A stretch of 61,496 nucleotides of DNA from Sneathiella sp. (GTDB lineage Bacteria; Pseudomonadota; Alphaproteobacteria; Sneathiellales; Sneathiellaceae), in NCBI RefSeq assembly GCF_002694385.1, contig NZ_NZMB01000023.1:1-61496 (forward strand), read 5' to 3'. The notes under the pieces were generated by a model. The model saw only the letters and a program-made list of their open reading frames with translations, searched no databases and was not told where the DNA came from. How positions within the stretch are numbered: position 1 is the first letter of the stretch; each line of letters opens with the position of its first letter. A program made the position numbers and the translations under genes. Shown here piece after piece: positions 44,747 through 54,042 of this stretch.

Positions 44747-44785
44747 TATTGTCAAGGAGCAATGGTGCCCCACTCAAGCCCGCTG

Positions 44786-45955
44786 TCAATATGACTTTGG
44801 CAGCCCCAGAACATGCTCCCCAATATAATTCAGGATCATTTCACGGCTAACGGGGGCGAGCCGCGCCAGAAAGATTTCCCGGAAATATCGTTCGACATGA
44901 AATTCCTTCGCATAGCCCATGCCACCATGGGTCATCACGGCCCGTTCAACCGCCGTAAACCCCGCTTCTGCCGCCAGATATTTCGCGGCATTCGCCTCCG
45001 CCCCACATGGCTTTCCGGCGTCATAGAGCTTCGCGGCCTGGAAACACATCAGGTTGGCCGCTTCAAGCTGCGCCCAAGCATCGGCGAGTGGGTGCTGGAT
45101 GCCCTGGTTCATTCCGATGGGGCGACCGAACACCACGCGTTCCTTCGCATATTCCACGGCCCGGTGCAGTCCAGCCCGGCCATAACCGACAGTTTCCGCG
45201 CCGATCAGGATGCGCTCCGCATTAATGCCATGCAGAATATATTTGAATCCCTTGCCCTCTTCTCCGATCAGATCATCTTTGGAAACCGGCAGACCATCAA
45301 TAAACACGGCGTTTGAATCGACTGCCTTGCGGCCCATTTTGTCAATTCTCTGCACATCCACATATTTGCGGTCGAGATCTGTATAAAAAAGCGACATGCC
45401 ACCGGTCGGTTTGCTGCATTTATCGCGCGGCGTTGTGCGGACCAGCAGCAAGATCTTATTGGCCCGCTGGGCAGTGGAGGTCCACATCTTGCGGCCATTG
45501 ATAATGTATTTAGTGCCGTCCCATTCGGCCCTAGTCTCGATTGCCGAGGTATCGAGGCCCGCATTGGGTTCCGTCACACCGAAACAGCAGCGGTCTTCCC
45601 CGCGGATGAGCGGCGGCAACATCCGCTGTTTCTGCTCCTCCGTCCCGTAGGCAACGATGGGGCTCGGCCCGAAGATATTGATATGAACCCCGCCTCCGCC
45701 CGTATATCCCGCCCCGGATTCCGTGATGGCCTGCATCATGATGCAGGCCTCCGTAACGCCAAGACCTGCCCCGCCATATGCTTCCGGCATGGCAATGCCG
45801 AGCCAGCCATCCGCCGCAATATCCTCTACGAATTCTTCTGGAAACTGACCATCGGTATCCCGCTCCAGCCAATAGTTAGCGCTGTATTTCTGGCATTTCC
45901 TGTCGATGGCATCACGAATTGCCATCTGTTCCTCGGTCCATCCCAAATCGATCAT
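44786..45955 (-). CDS. acyl-CoA dehydrogenase
   Basis: A 389-residue FAD enzyme with the family signatures CCFGVTEPNAGLDTS and the C-terminal AVMTHGGMGYAKEFHVERYFRE. It would oxidise an acyl-CoA thioester to the 2,3-enoyl-CoA in the cytoplasm, passing electrons to ETF. It is the last gene of a three-gene operon with the CoA-transferase and the enoyl-CoA hydratase, 34 bp after the CoA-transferase stop. The start at 45955 has GGAGGGAG just upstream. Substrate chain or ring size cannot be read from the sequence. Confidence 0.9.
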   Translation of the reverse strand: MIDLGWTEEQMAIRDAIDRKCQKYSANYWLERDTDGQFPEEFVEDIAADGWLGIAMPEAYGGAGLGVTEACIMMQAITESGAGYTGGGGVHINIFGPSPIVAYGTEEQKQRMLPPLIRGEDRCCFGVTEPNAGLDTSAIETRAEWDGTKYIINGRKMWTSTAQRANKILLLVRTTPRDKCSKPTGGMSLFYTDLDRKYVDVQRIDKMGRKAVDSNAVFIDGLPVSKDDLIGEEGKGFKYILHGINAERILIGAETVGYGRAGLHRAVEYAKERVVFGRPIGMNQGIQHPLADAWAQLEAANLMCFQAAKLYDAGKPCGAEANAAKYLAAEAGFTAVERAVMTHGGMGYAKEFHVERYFREIFLARLAPVSREMILNYIGEHVLGLPKSY

Positions 45956-45989
45956 TACTCCCTCCAATTTTTCCTGACGGGATCTGTCG

Positions 45990-47246
45990 CTAAGCCTGCT
46001 TGCTGCAGGTCTCGACAATTCCGGCCGCCATCAATTTTTCGATATCCTTCTCCGAAAAGCCAATTTCCTCGAGCAGCTGAATGCTATGCTCACCAAGCTC
46101 CGGGGCGCGACACGCGGGACGCTTCGTAACGCCGTCAATCCAGAGTGGGCTGTTGACAGTACGATCTGCCTTTCCTTCGAGACCATAAAGTGGCGTTAAA
46201 GCGCCGCTGGCATTTGCCTGAATATCCTCCGGGATATCCCGCAGCCGGTGAACGGCGCCAAAGGGAATGTTTTTCGCATCCAGCCGTTGTTGCCAATACG
46301 CCATATCGCGGGAGAGAAAGATCGCATCGAGAATTTCGATCAATTCGCCCGCATGGGCGTGCCGTGCCGCCATAGTTGCAAAACGGATGTCCTGTTGCAG
46401 TTCCTCCCGCTCAATCACGGTCAGCAGATCAGGCCAACGCTTCTGTTCCGGCAGCAAGACAAGGTGAAACCAGCGATCATCCGATGTGCGATAGAGATTA
46501 TGAAGGGCATTATCCGCCGTCTCCCGCGCCGGACGATAATCATACTCCGCCCCGGCCAGCATTGCCTGCACCTGCACCGAATTGCACCACAGACCATTGG
46601 CCATCAGGTTCGATTTGACGGACGCGCCCTCGCCCGTTACCTCCCGGCGATACAACGCCGTCATGATCGAGGCAAAAAGGGTGATCGCGGAGATATGATC
46701 TCCCATCCCAAGGGCAACGCGGGAAGGCGGCGCATCCGGCGCCGGGCGAATAGTGTCCATCAGCCCGGTTCGCGCCCAGAGCGCCGTGTGATCGAAGCCG
46801 GACCTTTCCGCTTCGGGTCCCTCCTCCCCATAGGCGGAGAAGGATGCGTAGATAAGCCGCGGGTTCAACGCTTTCAGATCATCATAGGCAAGGCCCAGCT
46901 TTTTCCGGCTTTTGAGCGGGGTATTCAGGATCAGCACATCCGCGTCACGCAGCAGCCGGTGAAAAACGGCCATCCCCTCCGGCGCCGCAAGGTCCAGGGC
47001 AAGGCTGCGCTTGTTGCGGTTATCCATCTGCCAACTATAGGCGATCTCGCATGGCGGGTTGCCCGCTGACAGATGCACCTGGCGATAAGGATCCCCTGTT
47101 CCGGGCGGCTCCACCTTGATCACATCCGCTCCGAAATCCGCAAGGATTGCCGCTGCCGCCGGTCCGGCGATATAGCTGGACGCATCCAGCACACGGAGAC
47201 GGGAAAAGAGGGTATTCGATGCCGATGCGGGAGAGTTCTCAGCCAT
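45990..47246 (-). CDS. CaiB/BaiF family CoA-transferase
   Basis: A 418-residue class III CoA-transferase. Features are RVLDASSYIAGPAAAAILADFGADVIKVEPPGTGDPYR at the N terminus, the DNRNKRSLALDLAAPEG segment, and a catalytic Asp expected near GLGQDH-like motifs (here ALGMGDHISAI). It moves CoA from a donor to a carboxylic acid, so it could activate the acid imported by a TRAP system. The start at 47246 is 1 bp past the hydratase stop; the longer open frame upstream (to 47729) is a shadow of the hydratase gene. Confidence 0.9.
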   Translation of the reverse strand: MAENSPASASNTLFSRLRVLDASSYIAGPAAAAILADFGADVIKVEPPGTGDPYRQVHLSAGNPPCEIAYSWQMDNRNKRSLALDLAAPEGMAVFHRLLRDADVLILNTPLKSRKKLGLAYDDLKALNPRLIYASFSAYGEEGPEAERSGFDHTALWARTGLMDTIRPAPDAPPSRVALGMGDHISAITLFASIMTALYRREVTGEGASVKSNLMANGLWCNSVQVQAMLAGAEYDYRPARETADNALHNLYRTSDDRWFHLVLLPEQKRWPDLLTVIEREELQQDIRFATMAARHAHAGELIEILDAIFLSRDMAYWQQRLDAKNIPFGAVHRLRDIPEDIQANASGALTPLYGLEGKADRTVNSPLWIDGVTKRPACRAPELGEHSIQLLEEIGFSEKDIEKLMAAGIVETCSKQA

Positions 47247-47247
47247 A

Positions 47248-48021
47248 TCAGCGGCCCTTCCAGACCGGGGCGCGCTTTTCGGCGAAGGCGCGCGGGCCTT
47301 CCTTGCCATCTTCACTTTCCCAATCGACCTGAATGCGCTTCTCATGCATATGGTCATAGAGCGGCCGCCAAGCATACCGCAGATCAAAAGCCCGCTGGAA
47401 GGTTTCCTTCTGGGTCTGCACGGCAAGCGGTGCCTGCTTGGCAATGATTTTTGCAATTTCCAGCGCGCGTTCCACCAGCCGTTCCGCCGGGACGATTTCC
47501 GTGACGATGCCAAGCTCATAGGCACGCTGTACGGGCATACGCTCCGCCGTTCCCATATAGGCCATGCGGCGGATCGGCCCCTGCGGTACGCGCAGCGCCA
47601 TGCCCAGCATTTCCCGGAGTGGCACCCAGCCGACGCTGACATGCGGTTCAAGGAAGCTGGCACTTTCCGACGCGATGGCAAAATCCGCCTGCCACATGAA
47701 ATGCCAGCCACCCCCGGCGACAACGCCATTCACTGCGCAGATGACAGGCTTGAAGAAGTCTTCGGGCACATCGCCCCAGGCATCGAACCCCGTATCACCC
47801 GCCTCGGAAGCGAGCTTCATATCGGCGCCGGTGCAGAAATGGCGTGTTCCTGCACCCGTCAGAACCACCGCCCGCACCGCGTCACTTTCCGCAAGTTCCG
47901 GCCATAGCGCAATCAGCGCATGGGCCATGGCGGCATCGCTGGCATTTCCGGCTTCCGGCCGGTTGAGGGTTACCAGCGCAACGCCTTCATCAATCTCGCA
48001 AAGAACCGGTTGATATCCCAT
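47248..48021 (-). CDS. enoyl-CoA hydratase/isomerase-family protein
   Basis: A 257-residue crotonase-fold enzyme with oxyanion-hole segments HFCTGADMKLASEAG and VNGVVAGGGWHFMWQADFAIAS. The first catalytic Glu position (VSVGWVPLREML) carries a different residue pattern from canonical hydratases, so another crotonase reaction is possible. Start at 48021 with GGGAG upstream. It leads the operon with the CoA-transferase and acyl-CoA dehydrogenase. Two regulon B palindromes lie 57-90 bp before it, spaced 22 bp apart. Confidence 0.88.
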   Translation of the reverse strand: MGYQPVLCEIDEGVALVTLNRPEAGNASDAAMAHALIALWPELAESDAVRAVVLTGAGTRHFCTGADMKLASEAGDTGFDAWGDVPEDFFKPVICAVNGVVAGGGWHFMWQADFAIASESASFLEPHVSVGWVPLREMLGMALRVPQGPIRRMAYMGTAERMPVQRAYELGIVTEIVPAERLVERALEIAKIIAKQAPLAVQTQKETFQRAFDLRYAWRPLYDHMHEKRIQVDWESEDGKEGPRAFAEKRAPVWKGR

Positions 48022-48077
48022 TATAAACACTCCCTGTCTGGCGCTTTTGCGCAGTTTTTATATAACGGAATGTTTAA

Positions 48078-48111
48078 TTAGATATCCAAACCAGTCAAGT
48101 TAGATATCTAA
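48078..48111. promoter_or_regulatory. regulon B operators, copies 4 and 5 (tandem, CoA operon promoter)
   Basis: TTAGATATCCAA at 48078-48089 and TTAGATATCTAA at 48100-48111. Their centres are 22 bp apart, two helix turns, so two dimers could bind side by side. Confidence 0.65.
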
Positions 48112-48190
48112 GAAAAAGGCGTAAATACTACAGAATGAATAGCTCTCGACATAATTATTATAACGCCGGATGCCCTTATCACGATCAAAT

Positions 48191-48226
48191 AAAAAAGCTC
48201 CCGGAAGAAGATAATCTCCCGGGAGC
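48191..48226 (-). terminator. rho-independent terminator of the TRAP2-hydrolase-SDR operon
   Basis: GCTCCCGG (48197-48204) and CCGGGAGC (48219-48226) form a perfect 8-bp stem. The AAATAAAAAA beside it gives a T-rich tail on the minus strand. It lies about 30 bp beyond the SDR stop codon. Confidence 0.8.
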
Positions 48227-48256
48227 GGTATACACACAACCCATCAAAGCGGAGAT

Positions 48257-49042
48257 CTAACGGGCGGCATAGCCGCCATCAAGCGCGAGTTCGGTTCCGG
48301 TCATGAAAGAGGATTCGTCACTGGCAAGGAATAGCGCGCCATAGGCAATCTCGACCGGTTCCGCCCGGCGACCGAGCAGATTACGCCGTTTCACCAGTTC
48401 GGCGAACTTCTCCTGCGAGATATTGCGCGTGGCGAGCGATCCGTCGAACATCGGCGTGACTGTCCCTCCGGGATGCAGGGAATTGCACCGGATATGATAG
48501 CCAAACTCTGCCACCTCGACCGCAACCGCCTTTGAAAAAAGACGGACACCGCCCTTTGACATGGTATAAATGCCGGCTCGTGCTGTCCCGACAAATCCGG
48601 CGGTCGAGGAAACATTAATGATGGACCCCATCTGTAGATCCCTCCCCCGATGCTTCATATGCCGGATGGCGTATTTGCAGCCGAGAAACACCCCCTTCAG
48701 ATTAACATCACAAACTTTGTTATAAATCTCGACAGTCGTGTCCTCAATCGGTGTCTGGTCGCCGACACCGGCGCAGTTCATGAGCACATCAACCCGGCCA
48801 TACTGATCCGCCGCCTTTGTGAAGGCCGTCTGCCAGTCCGCCTCGGATGTTACATCCATCGGCATAGCAAGGGCGGAGCCGGCCGCATCTGTGATACTTT
48901 TAGCAGCTTTGCCGCACGCCTCTTTATTGAGGTCGCAAATGACGACATTTGCCCCCTCCTCCGCAAAAAGGGTTGCGGTGGCGAGGCCTATGCCGCTGCC
49001 CGCGCCGGTGATGATAGCAGTTTTCCCCGCAAGTCGCGCCAT
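48257..49042 (-). CDS. short-chain dehydrogenase/reductase (SDR)
   Basis: A 261-residue SDR. NAD(P) motif TGAGSGIGLATA, catalytic Ser/Tyr/Lys (STAGFVG ... YTMSKGG) and C-terminal DGGYAAR. It reduces or oxidises a hydroxyl/keto group. It is the last gene of the operon with TRAP system 2 and the alpha/beta hydrolase, so it probably processes an alcohol or keto product of the imported compound. ATG at 49042 lies directly after GGAGGGAG; the ATG at 49054 overlaps the hydrolase stop. Confidence 0.92.
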   Translation of the reverse strand: MARLAGKTAIITGAGSGIGLATATLFAEEGANVVICDLNKEACGKAAKSITDAAGSALAMPMDVTSEADWQTAFTKAADQYGRVDVLMNCAGVGDQTPIEDTTVEIYNKVCDVNLKGVFLGCKYAIRHMKHRGRDLQMGSIINVSSTAGFVGTARAGIYTMSKGGVRLFSKAVAVEVAEFGYHIRCNSLHPGGTVTPMFDGSLATRNISQEKFAELVKRRNLLGRRAEPVEIAYGALFLASDESSFMTGTELALDGGYAAR

Positions 49043-49053
49043 TTCTCCCTCCA

Positions 49054-50334
49054 TCAGATCGGAAACCGTTCGCGCGTCCAGGCGACGAGGCGGTCCAACA
49101 TACGGTTCAGCGTCTCGTTGCCGTTATCCCCTTCATCCGGTTCGAAGTAATGCAGCGCTTCCGGAATATCCCAATATTCCTTGTCCTCTGACTGGATGGT
49201 GTTGAAGGTCACCTGGGAATGGGTGGCCGGGAAAACCTCCAGGTCCTTGCCCGCATGGATAACCACCGCGGGTTCAGTTATGGACGGCCCGCTATGCAGA
49301 ATGCTCGCGTTTGAAGACAAACCCGACCATGTGGAAAGCCAGCCATGCGGCGTCATAACCCGGGCAAAACCGAACCGCTGAAAATTCATCAGATCCGGAC
49401 GCGGACTCATGATCGATCCATAACCGCGCGGCGAAGGGTCCAGCGTCTTATCGGCATAATGCAAATTCGCCATTGTCCGGTAGATCACCATGACCGGTTC
49501 GAAATACTGCTGCTGCATCACCCGGCGCTGTACATCGGCGGGAAGGTCTTCAAAATATTCGCTGCCATGTATCCGCGCAGCATCCTCCGCTTCCTTGATC
49601 CATTCACGGGCAATACTGTCGAGCCGCTGGACACGGGCAAGCTGACCGTCGCGGAATTTTTTAACAAACTCCGGAGAATATTCCACCCACTCTGGTGCTG
49701 GTTTGAAACCGTTCGCCGGATCATACATATCAAATTCCGGATTGGTTTTAAGCGGGTCATGCTCATCCGCAACGGACGGATCGATGACCTCGTTGATGAT
49801 CAGGCCTTCGCCTGTATGCGCCGCCATATAGATATGGGCATCGCCGGGAATGAGTTCCGCCTTTTCAAGCCCGGTTGGGCGACCCCCGGGGGTAAATTTG
49901 ATACGGTCTTCTGGCTTCGCGACCGCCTGTGACTGATAAAAGGAGAACAGCGATCCCCCACCGGAATTGCCAAGCAGGATGATCTTTTCAGCCCCGTTTT
50001 CCTTGAGCCATTTCATATAGGCGGCGATATCGAGAACCAGCTTTTCATGCAGGCAGTCGGAATCATTGTTAAGGCTGCGCATATTCGCGCCCATGCAGCC
50101 ATAACCCGCCTTCAGAAATCCGGGAAAGGCATGATGTTCGGAAAAATCCCCGCGCGGATGGGCCGCAATGACAACCACCTTCGGATTTGGATTGTTATCG
50201 GGCCGCCAGAAGGTGCCGCGCACCCGTGTCTTGTCCGCCGCATCGAGCGTCACGGCAATGCCGGTTACCCCTTCAACCGGATCACGGAAACGGATCTGCG
50301 TTCCATGCCAGTATGTTTTGGAAAGTAGTCTCAT
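49054..50334 (-). CDS. alpha/beta hydrolase, large form
   Basis: A 426-residue protein with an alpha/beta-hydrolase core. The nucleophile elbow is GNSGGGS (ILLGNSGGGSLFSFYQSQ, about residues 130-136), and HPRGDF precedes it as an oxyanion-type motif. A large insert (about 180-300) forms a lid. A late acidic residue and the final HYFEPDEGDNGNE His complete a plausible Ser-Asp-His set. Esters or lactones are likely substrates; with a phthalate-like module next door, an aromatic ester is possible. No signal peptide, so it acts in the cytoplasm. The ATG at 50334 is preceded by GGAGG about 12 bp away. Confidence 0.8.
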   Translation of the reverse strand: MRLLSKTYWHGTQIRFRDPVEGVTGIAVTLDAADKTRVRGTFWRPDNNPNPKVVVIAAHPRGDFSEHHAFPGFLKAGYGCMGANMRSLNNDSDCLHEKLVLDIAAYMKWLKENGAEKIILLGNSGGGSLFSFYQSQAVAKPEDRIKFTPGGRPTGLEKAELIPGDAHIYMAAHTGEGLIINEVIDPSVADEHDPLKTNPEFDMYDPANGFKPAPEWVEYSPEFVKKFRDGQLARVQRLDSIAREWIKEAEDAARIHGSEYFEDLPADVQRRVMQQQYFEPVMVIYRTMANLHYADKTLDPSPRGYGSIMSPRPDLMNFQRFGFARVMTPHGWLSTWSGLSSNASILHSGPSITEPAVVIHAGKDLEVFPATHSQVTFNTIQSEDKEYWDIPEALHYFEPDEGDNGNETLNRMLDRLVAWTRERFPI

Positions 50335-50366
50335 AGCCCCAGGGTCCTCCACGTAATTTTATTATA

Positions 50367-51710
50367 TCAAAGCATTGTATTTGGCAGGATGAGTGACAGT
50401 ATCGGGAATGCCAGCAGCAACCCGAGAACAATTATTTCCGCGATCAGGAAACGGCTAATTCCGGCGAAAATGGTATGCACGGGAATATCCCTTCCCACCA
50501 CCGATTTGACGACGAAAGCATTCAGACCAACCGGCGGAGTGATCAGGCCGATTTCCAACAGCTTGACAACAATAACCCCGAACCAGATCAGGTTATATCC
50601 CATGCCCTCAATTAACGGCACGGTGATCGGCAGGGTGAGCAGCAGAATGCCGATCGGATCAAGAAACATGCCGAGCAGAATAAACGCGAGAGTGATCAAG
50701 CCGATAATCATCCAGTTGGCAAGATTGGCATCCTGAAGTTCGGCAATCAGCCAGGGCGCAACCCCGGTGAGCGAAATAAAGGAAACAAAAATCTTGGCGC
50801 CAAAGGCAATCAGGAAAATCATCGCCGTCTGATAGGCGGTTTCACGCAGTGAATTGATGAAGCTTGCGAGATCAAGCCGCTTGAGCAGCACACCGATGAT
50901 GGTTGCCACAACAACGCTGATTGCCGCCGCCTCGGTTGTCGTGAAAAAGCCACCAAAAATTCCGAAAATGATAATGCCGAACAGGGTAACCGCCGGCCAG
51001 GTGCGAAGCGCCGCCCGGCGCCTGTCTCCCCGCTTGAGTTCCATCTCCACCACCGGCGCCTCTGCCGGGTTGAATTTAACCCAGATCAGGACAACGATGA
51101 TAAAAGCAACGAGAGAGATCAGCCCCGGAAGCAAGCCCGCCATAAACAGCTTGCTCACCGACTGTTCCGTGAAAATGCCATAGAGAATGAAAGGAACGCT
51201 CGGCGGAATGAGGGAGCCAAGCGTCCCACCAACCGCGACAGATGACGTTGCAAGCCGCCGCCCATATCCATAGCGCAGCATCTCCGGCGTACAAATACGG
51301 CCCATCGCAGCGGCGCAGGCGACGCTGGAACCGGTGATGGCGGAAAAGCCGCCGCACCCCATGATCGAGGCAATGGCAAGCCCGCCCGGCACCCGGGCCA
51401 GCCAGACCCGCATCGCATAATATATATCCGTCGTTATACCCGTGTGAAAGGCAAGATGGCTGAGCGCGATAAACAGCGGCAGCATGATCAACTCGAACGA
51501 ATGTACGAAATCATAGGTGTTCGATGTCAGAACCGGCGCTGCCGCCCTCCAGCCGCGAATCAGGTCAATTTCGCCGCCGACTGGCCAGGAGTAGTAAGCA
51601 ATGGTGCAGACTACGGCGACGGATCCCAGCGAAAAGGCAATGGGAACACGCGCGATCAGCAAAATCAAAACAGCGAAAAAGCCGCCAAGTCCAAGGAGAA
51701 GGGGATCCAT
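50367..51710 (-). CDS. TRAP transporter, large permease subunit (DctM type), system 2
   Basis: A 447-residue DctM permease that closely parallels the one at 41650: it shares GCGGFSAITGSSVACAAAMG, GTLGSLIPPSVPFILYGIF and LLEIGLITPPVGLNAFV. It is the same length within one residue. It works with the small permease and binding protein upstream in the same operon. Confidence 0.95.
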   Translation of the reverse strand: MDPLLLGLGGFFAVLILLIARVPIAFSLGSVAVVCTIAYYSWPVGGEIDLIRGWRAAAPVLTSNTYDFVHSFELIMLPLFIALSHLAFHTGITTDIYYAMRVWLARVPGGLAIASIMGCGGFSAITGSSVACAAAMGRICTPEMLRYGYGRRLATSSVAVGGTLGSLIPPSVPFILYGIFTEQSVSKLFMAGLLPGLISLVAFIIVVLIWVKFNPAEAPVVEMELKRGDRRRAALRTWPAVTLFGIIIFGIFGGFFTTTEAAAISVVVATIIGVLLKRLDLASFINSLRETAYQTAMIFLIAFGAKIFVSFISLTGVAPWLIAELQDANLANWMIIGLITLAFILLGMFLDPIGILLLTLPITVPLIEGMGYNLIWFGVIVVKLLEIGLITPPVGLNAFVVKSVVGRDIPVHTIFAGISRFLIAEIIVLGLLLAFPILSLILPNTML

Positions 51711-52279
51711 CAGAGTAAATCTTTATCTGTAGTGACGCTTTCGCGGCGATAATTGTATAATCGACACGCATCATCCCTGAGTAAGAAAGCAAAGCGCGCC
51801 AGCATCAGGGCATAGCCAAGAAAAAACATCAACCGCCCGGGCCATTGCGGTAGATACAGATCCCCATCGAAATAGCTGCCATAATCAATTGAGGTCATCA
51901 GCGCACTGCCCACGGCCAGCGTAAGGGGAACCATCATAACGAGGGCGGCAAAAGTGGACAGAATATCCAGCCAGATATTACCCCTGCCCTTTACCCGCGT
52001 CGTAAAAACCTCGACCGCGATATGACCGCGATCCGCCGTTACAATGGCCCAGGGCAAAGCGACCAGCGCAACCATAAGCTCGCCCGCAATAATAATATCG
52101 TCCGATATGGCCGAGCCGAGAATAAGGCGCCCCGCAATGGACAGAGTCACCAGCAGCGCCAGAACAACAATCGCAATGACGGACAGATCAAGACCGGCTT
52201 TCTCAATCACCGAGAGGAAGCGCGGACCGGGCAGATTTTCCCGGTCCAGCCCCGCGCCAGATTCTACTTCGGCGCCCAT
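51710..52279 (-). CDS. TRAP transporter, small permease subunit (DctQ type), system 2
   Basis: A 189-residue four-helix membrane protein with the GELMVALVALPWAIVTADRGHIAVEVF pattern shared with system 1. Its start overlaps the binding-protein stop by 16 bp and its stop overlaps the DctM start, a tightly coupled arrangement. Confidence 0.92.
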   Translation of the reverse strand: MGAEVESGAGLDRENLPGPRFLSVIEKAGLDLSVIAIVVLALLVTLSIAGRLILGSAISDDIIIAGELMVALVALPWAIVTADRGHIAVEVFTTRVKGRGNIWLDILSTFAALVMMVPLTLAVGSALMTSIDYGSYFDGDLYLPQWPGRLMFFLGYALMLARFAFLLRDDACRLYNYRRESVTTDKDLL

Positions 52280-53337
52280 GGATACCCCTTCGTATCCCGA
52301 ATTTCCTCATATTTCGCAACCAGCTTCAGATAGGTATCGAAAATATCCTGCCCGGGAAGACCGGCATCATTCGCCCGTTCCACCCAGCTATCAAAATATT
52401 TCATCCCCTGGGCTTCCAGCTTCGCCTGCGCCTCTGGCGTCATCTTGGCAACCTCAACGGCATCGGCCCCTTCGGTTATTGCCTTGAAGCTTTTGTCATA
52501 GGCTTCGATCGAGGCCTTCGCGTGCACATCAATGAACTCGGAAGAAAGATCCCGAACGAGTTTCTGCTGCTCGGGTGTCAGGTTATTAAAGCTGTTTTTG
52601 TTCATAACCACGCCAAAAGCAAGATTCTGCCCCCAGTCAAGCCGGGTCAGCTTTTTGGCAACTTCATTCTGTTTGAGTGCGTCGATGGCCGTCATATAAT
52701 TCATGTTGCAATCAACAACCCCGGAATCGAGAGCGCTGTATACCTTCGGTTGCTCCATGCGCACCACATTGGCGCCGAAATCGCTGAAAGCCTGACCATA
52801 AGGGCCAACAGCGCGTATTTTCAATCCTTTAAGATCATCCGTTGTCTCAACATGTGTGTTCTTACACAGAAGCTGCACCGCACCGGTTGTCACATTGGTC
52901 AGATAGACGAGATTCAGATCGTCCCACATTTTTTGCAGGGCCGGATGAGTCGTCGCAAGTTCATAGATTGCCCGCATGCCAACCCAGATGTCGGAATTGG
53001 CCAGCGGCAAATCGCCAATACTATAGCCAGTCAGTTCTTTCGGATTATAAGCAGCCACAATCGTACCAACATCCGCCGAGCCACTACCGACGCCAACCGT
53101 CGTTGCACTCCATTTCAGCAGTGCCCCTGCCCAGTGAAAATCGACTTTGACTTCACCATTGCTCTGTTTGGCAAGCTCATCTGCAAACCATTCATAGGTT
53201 TCGGCGCGCGCGCCCCGGTTCGGGTTGCCATCAACCCAGCTCAAGGCCGTCTGGGCAGATGCGCCGCCCGGCCCGAACGCCATCACCGACAGCAAACTGC
53301 CGCCGAGGAGCGCCATAGTTTTAAGGTGACGTTTCAT
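52264..53337 (-). CDS. TRAP transporter solute-binding protein (DctP type), system 2
   Basis: A 357-residue exported binding protein with a signal peptide (MKRHLKTMALLGGSLLSVMAFG). It parallels system 1 over its whole length, for example both have a NRGxxAxxxxWxADE stretch and VWVGMRAIYEL/IWVGMRAIYEL, and the Arg-containing DDLKGLKIRAVGPYGQAFSDFGANVVRM. I chose the ATG at 53337 (GGGAG 6 bp upstream). First gene of the operon; an operator-like palindrome is 164 bp upstream. Confidence 0.93.
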   Translation of the reverse strand: MKRHLKTMALLGGSLLSVMAFGPGGASAQTALSWVDGNPNRGARAETYEWFADELAKQSNGEVKVDFHWAGALLKWSATTVGVGSGSADVGTIVAAYNPKELTGYSIGDLPLANSDIWVGMRAIYELATTHPALQKMWDDLNLVYLTNVTTGAVQLLCKNTHVETTDDLKGLKIRAVGPYGQAFSDFGANVVRMEQPKVYSALDSGVVDCNMNYMTAIDALKQNEVAKKLTRLDWGQNLAFGVVMNKNSFNNLTPEQQKLVRDLSSEFIDVHAKASIEAYDKSFKAITEGADAVEVAKMTPEAQAKLEAQGMKYFDSWVERANDAGLPGQDIFDTYLKLVAKYEEIRDTKGYPWAPK

Positions 53338-53499
53338 TTTCACTCCCTATCAAATTTATTTTCCCTGACGTCCGCTCACACAGATATTCATCTTGTTTCG
53401 CCGATATTATCGGCCCTTGAGGGGATCGCAATTACGCTGTCTGTTTTTTAAGCTGACAGCCTGTTTCCTTGCCTCCCAGGAAACTTGCCGCCACTAATA

Positions 53500-53513
53500 C
53501 TTAGATGACTAAG
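53500..53513. promoter_or_regulatory. regulon B operator, copy 6 (TRAP system 2 promoter)
   Basis: CTTAGATGACTAAG. The core TTAGATGACTAA is 10 of 12 identical to TTAGATATCTAA; arms CTTAG and CTAAG are complementary. The rest of 53344-54042 is non-coding: an A+T-rich part at 53570-53700 and nothing else recognisable. Confidence 0.5.
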
Positions 53514-54042
53514 TTTAATGAGTTTGGCCAGCGCCGAATATAATGTCAAGTTCAAAAGTCATAACAATTCTAAACAAGAAAAAGATGCTTATATGCAGAA
53601 AAATTGAACTGTCGATTAGACATAATCAGGATATTAAAATAATATTTTTATCATTATAATACATATAGTTAACAATTTTTTATGATCTGAAATATAAATT
53701 ATGATCGACCTCCAGATTTGCGGATTCGGTCTTTCCAAAAGGTCCTATCGCAATTGGTTTTTGCTATAGAATAGCCGGTTTTTTACACCTCTCGAAATGA
53801 TGCCATCCATCAATCTGACAGGCCATTACAGCAAAAAACCAGCCGCAGCGAATAGAACAAAAGGGACAAGGTCGGCCGCTCATAAGAAATGGTCCGCTGA
53901 CCCCACGCACGGCAGGTTCGGGCATACCGGTAGATTATTCTAGCGGAGGGATTTAACAGATCGCGCAATCATATATGCGCGATAATCTGCTGGAACCCAC
54001 TCGCCTCTCGGAAAGGCAAAACGGGATCAAAGTCACATAATA

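Noticed and set aside
47247-47729. N-terminal extension of the CoA-transferase frame by about 160 residues
   Set aside because: It overlaps the enoyl-CoA hydratase gene on the same strand, has Arg/Trp/Cys-rich non-protein-like composition, and the family start with a proper context is at 47246.
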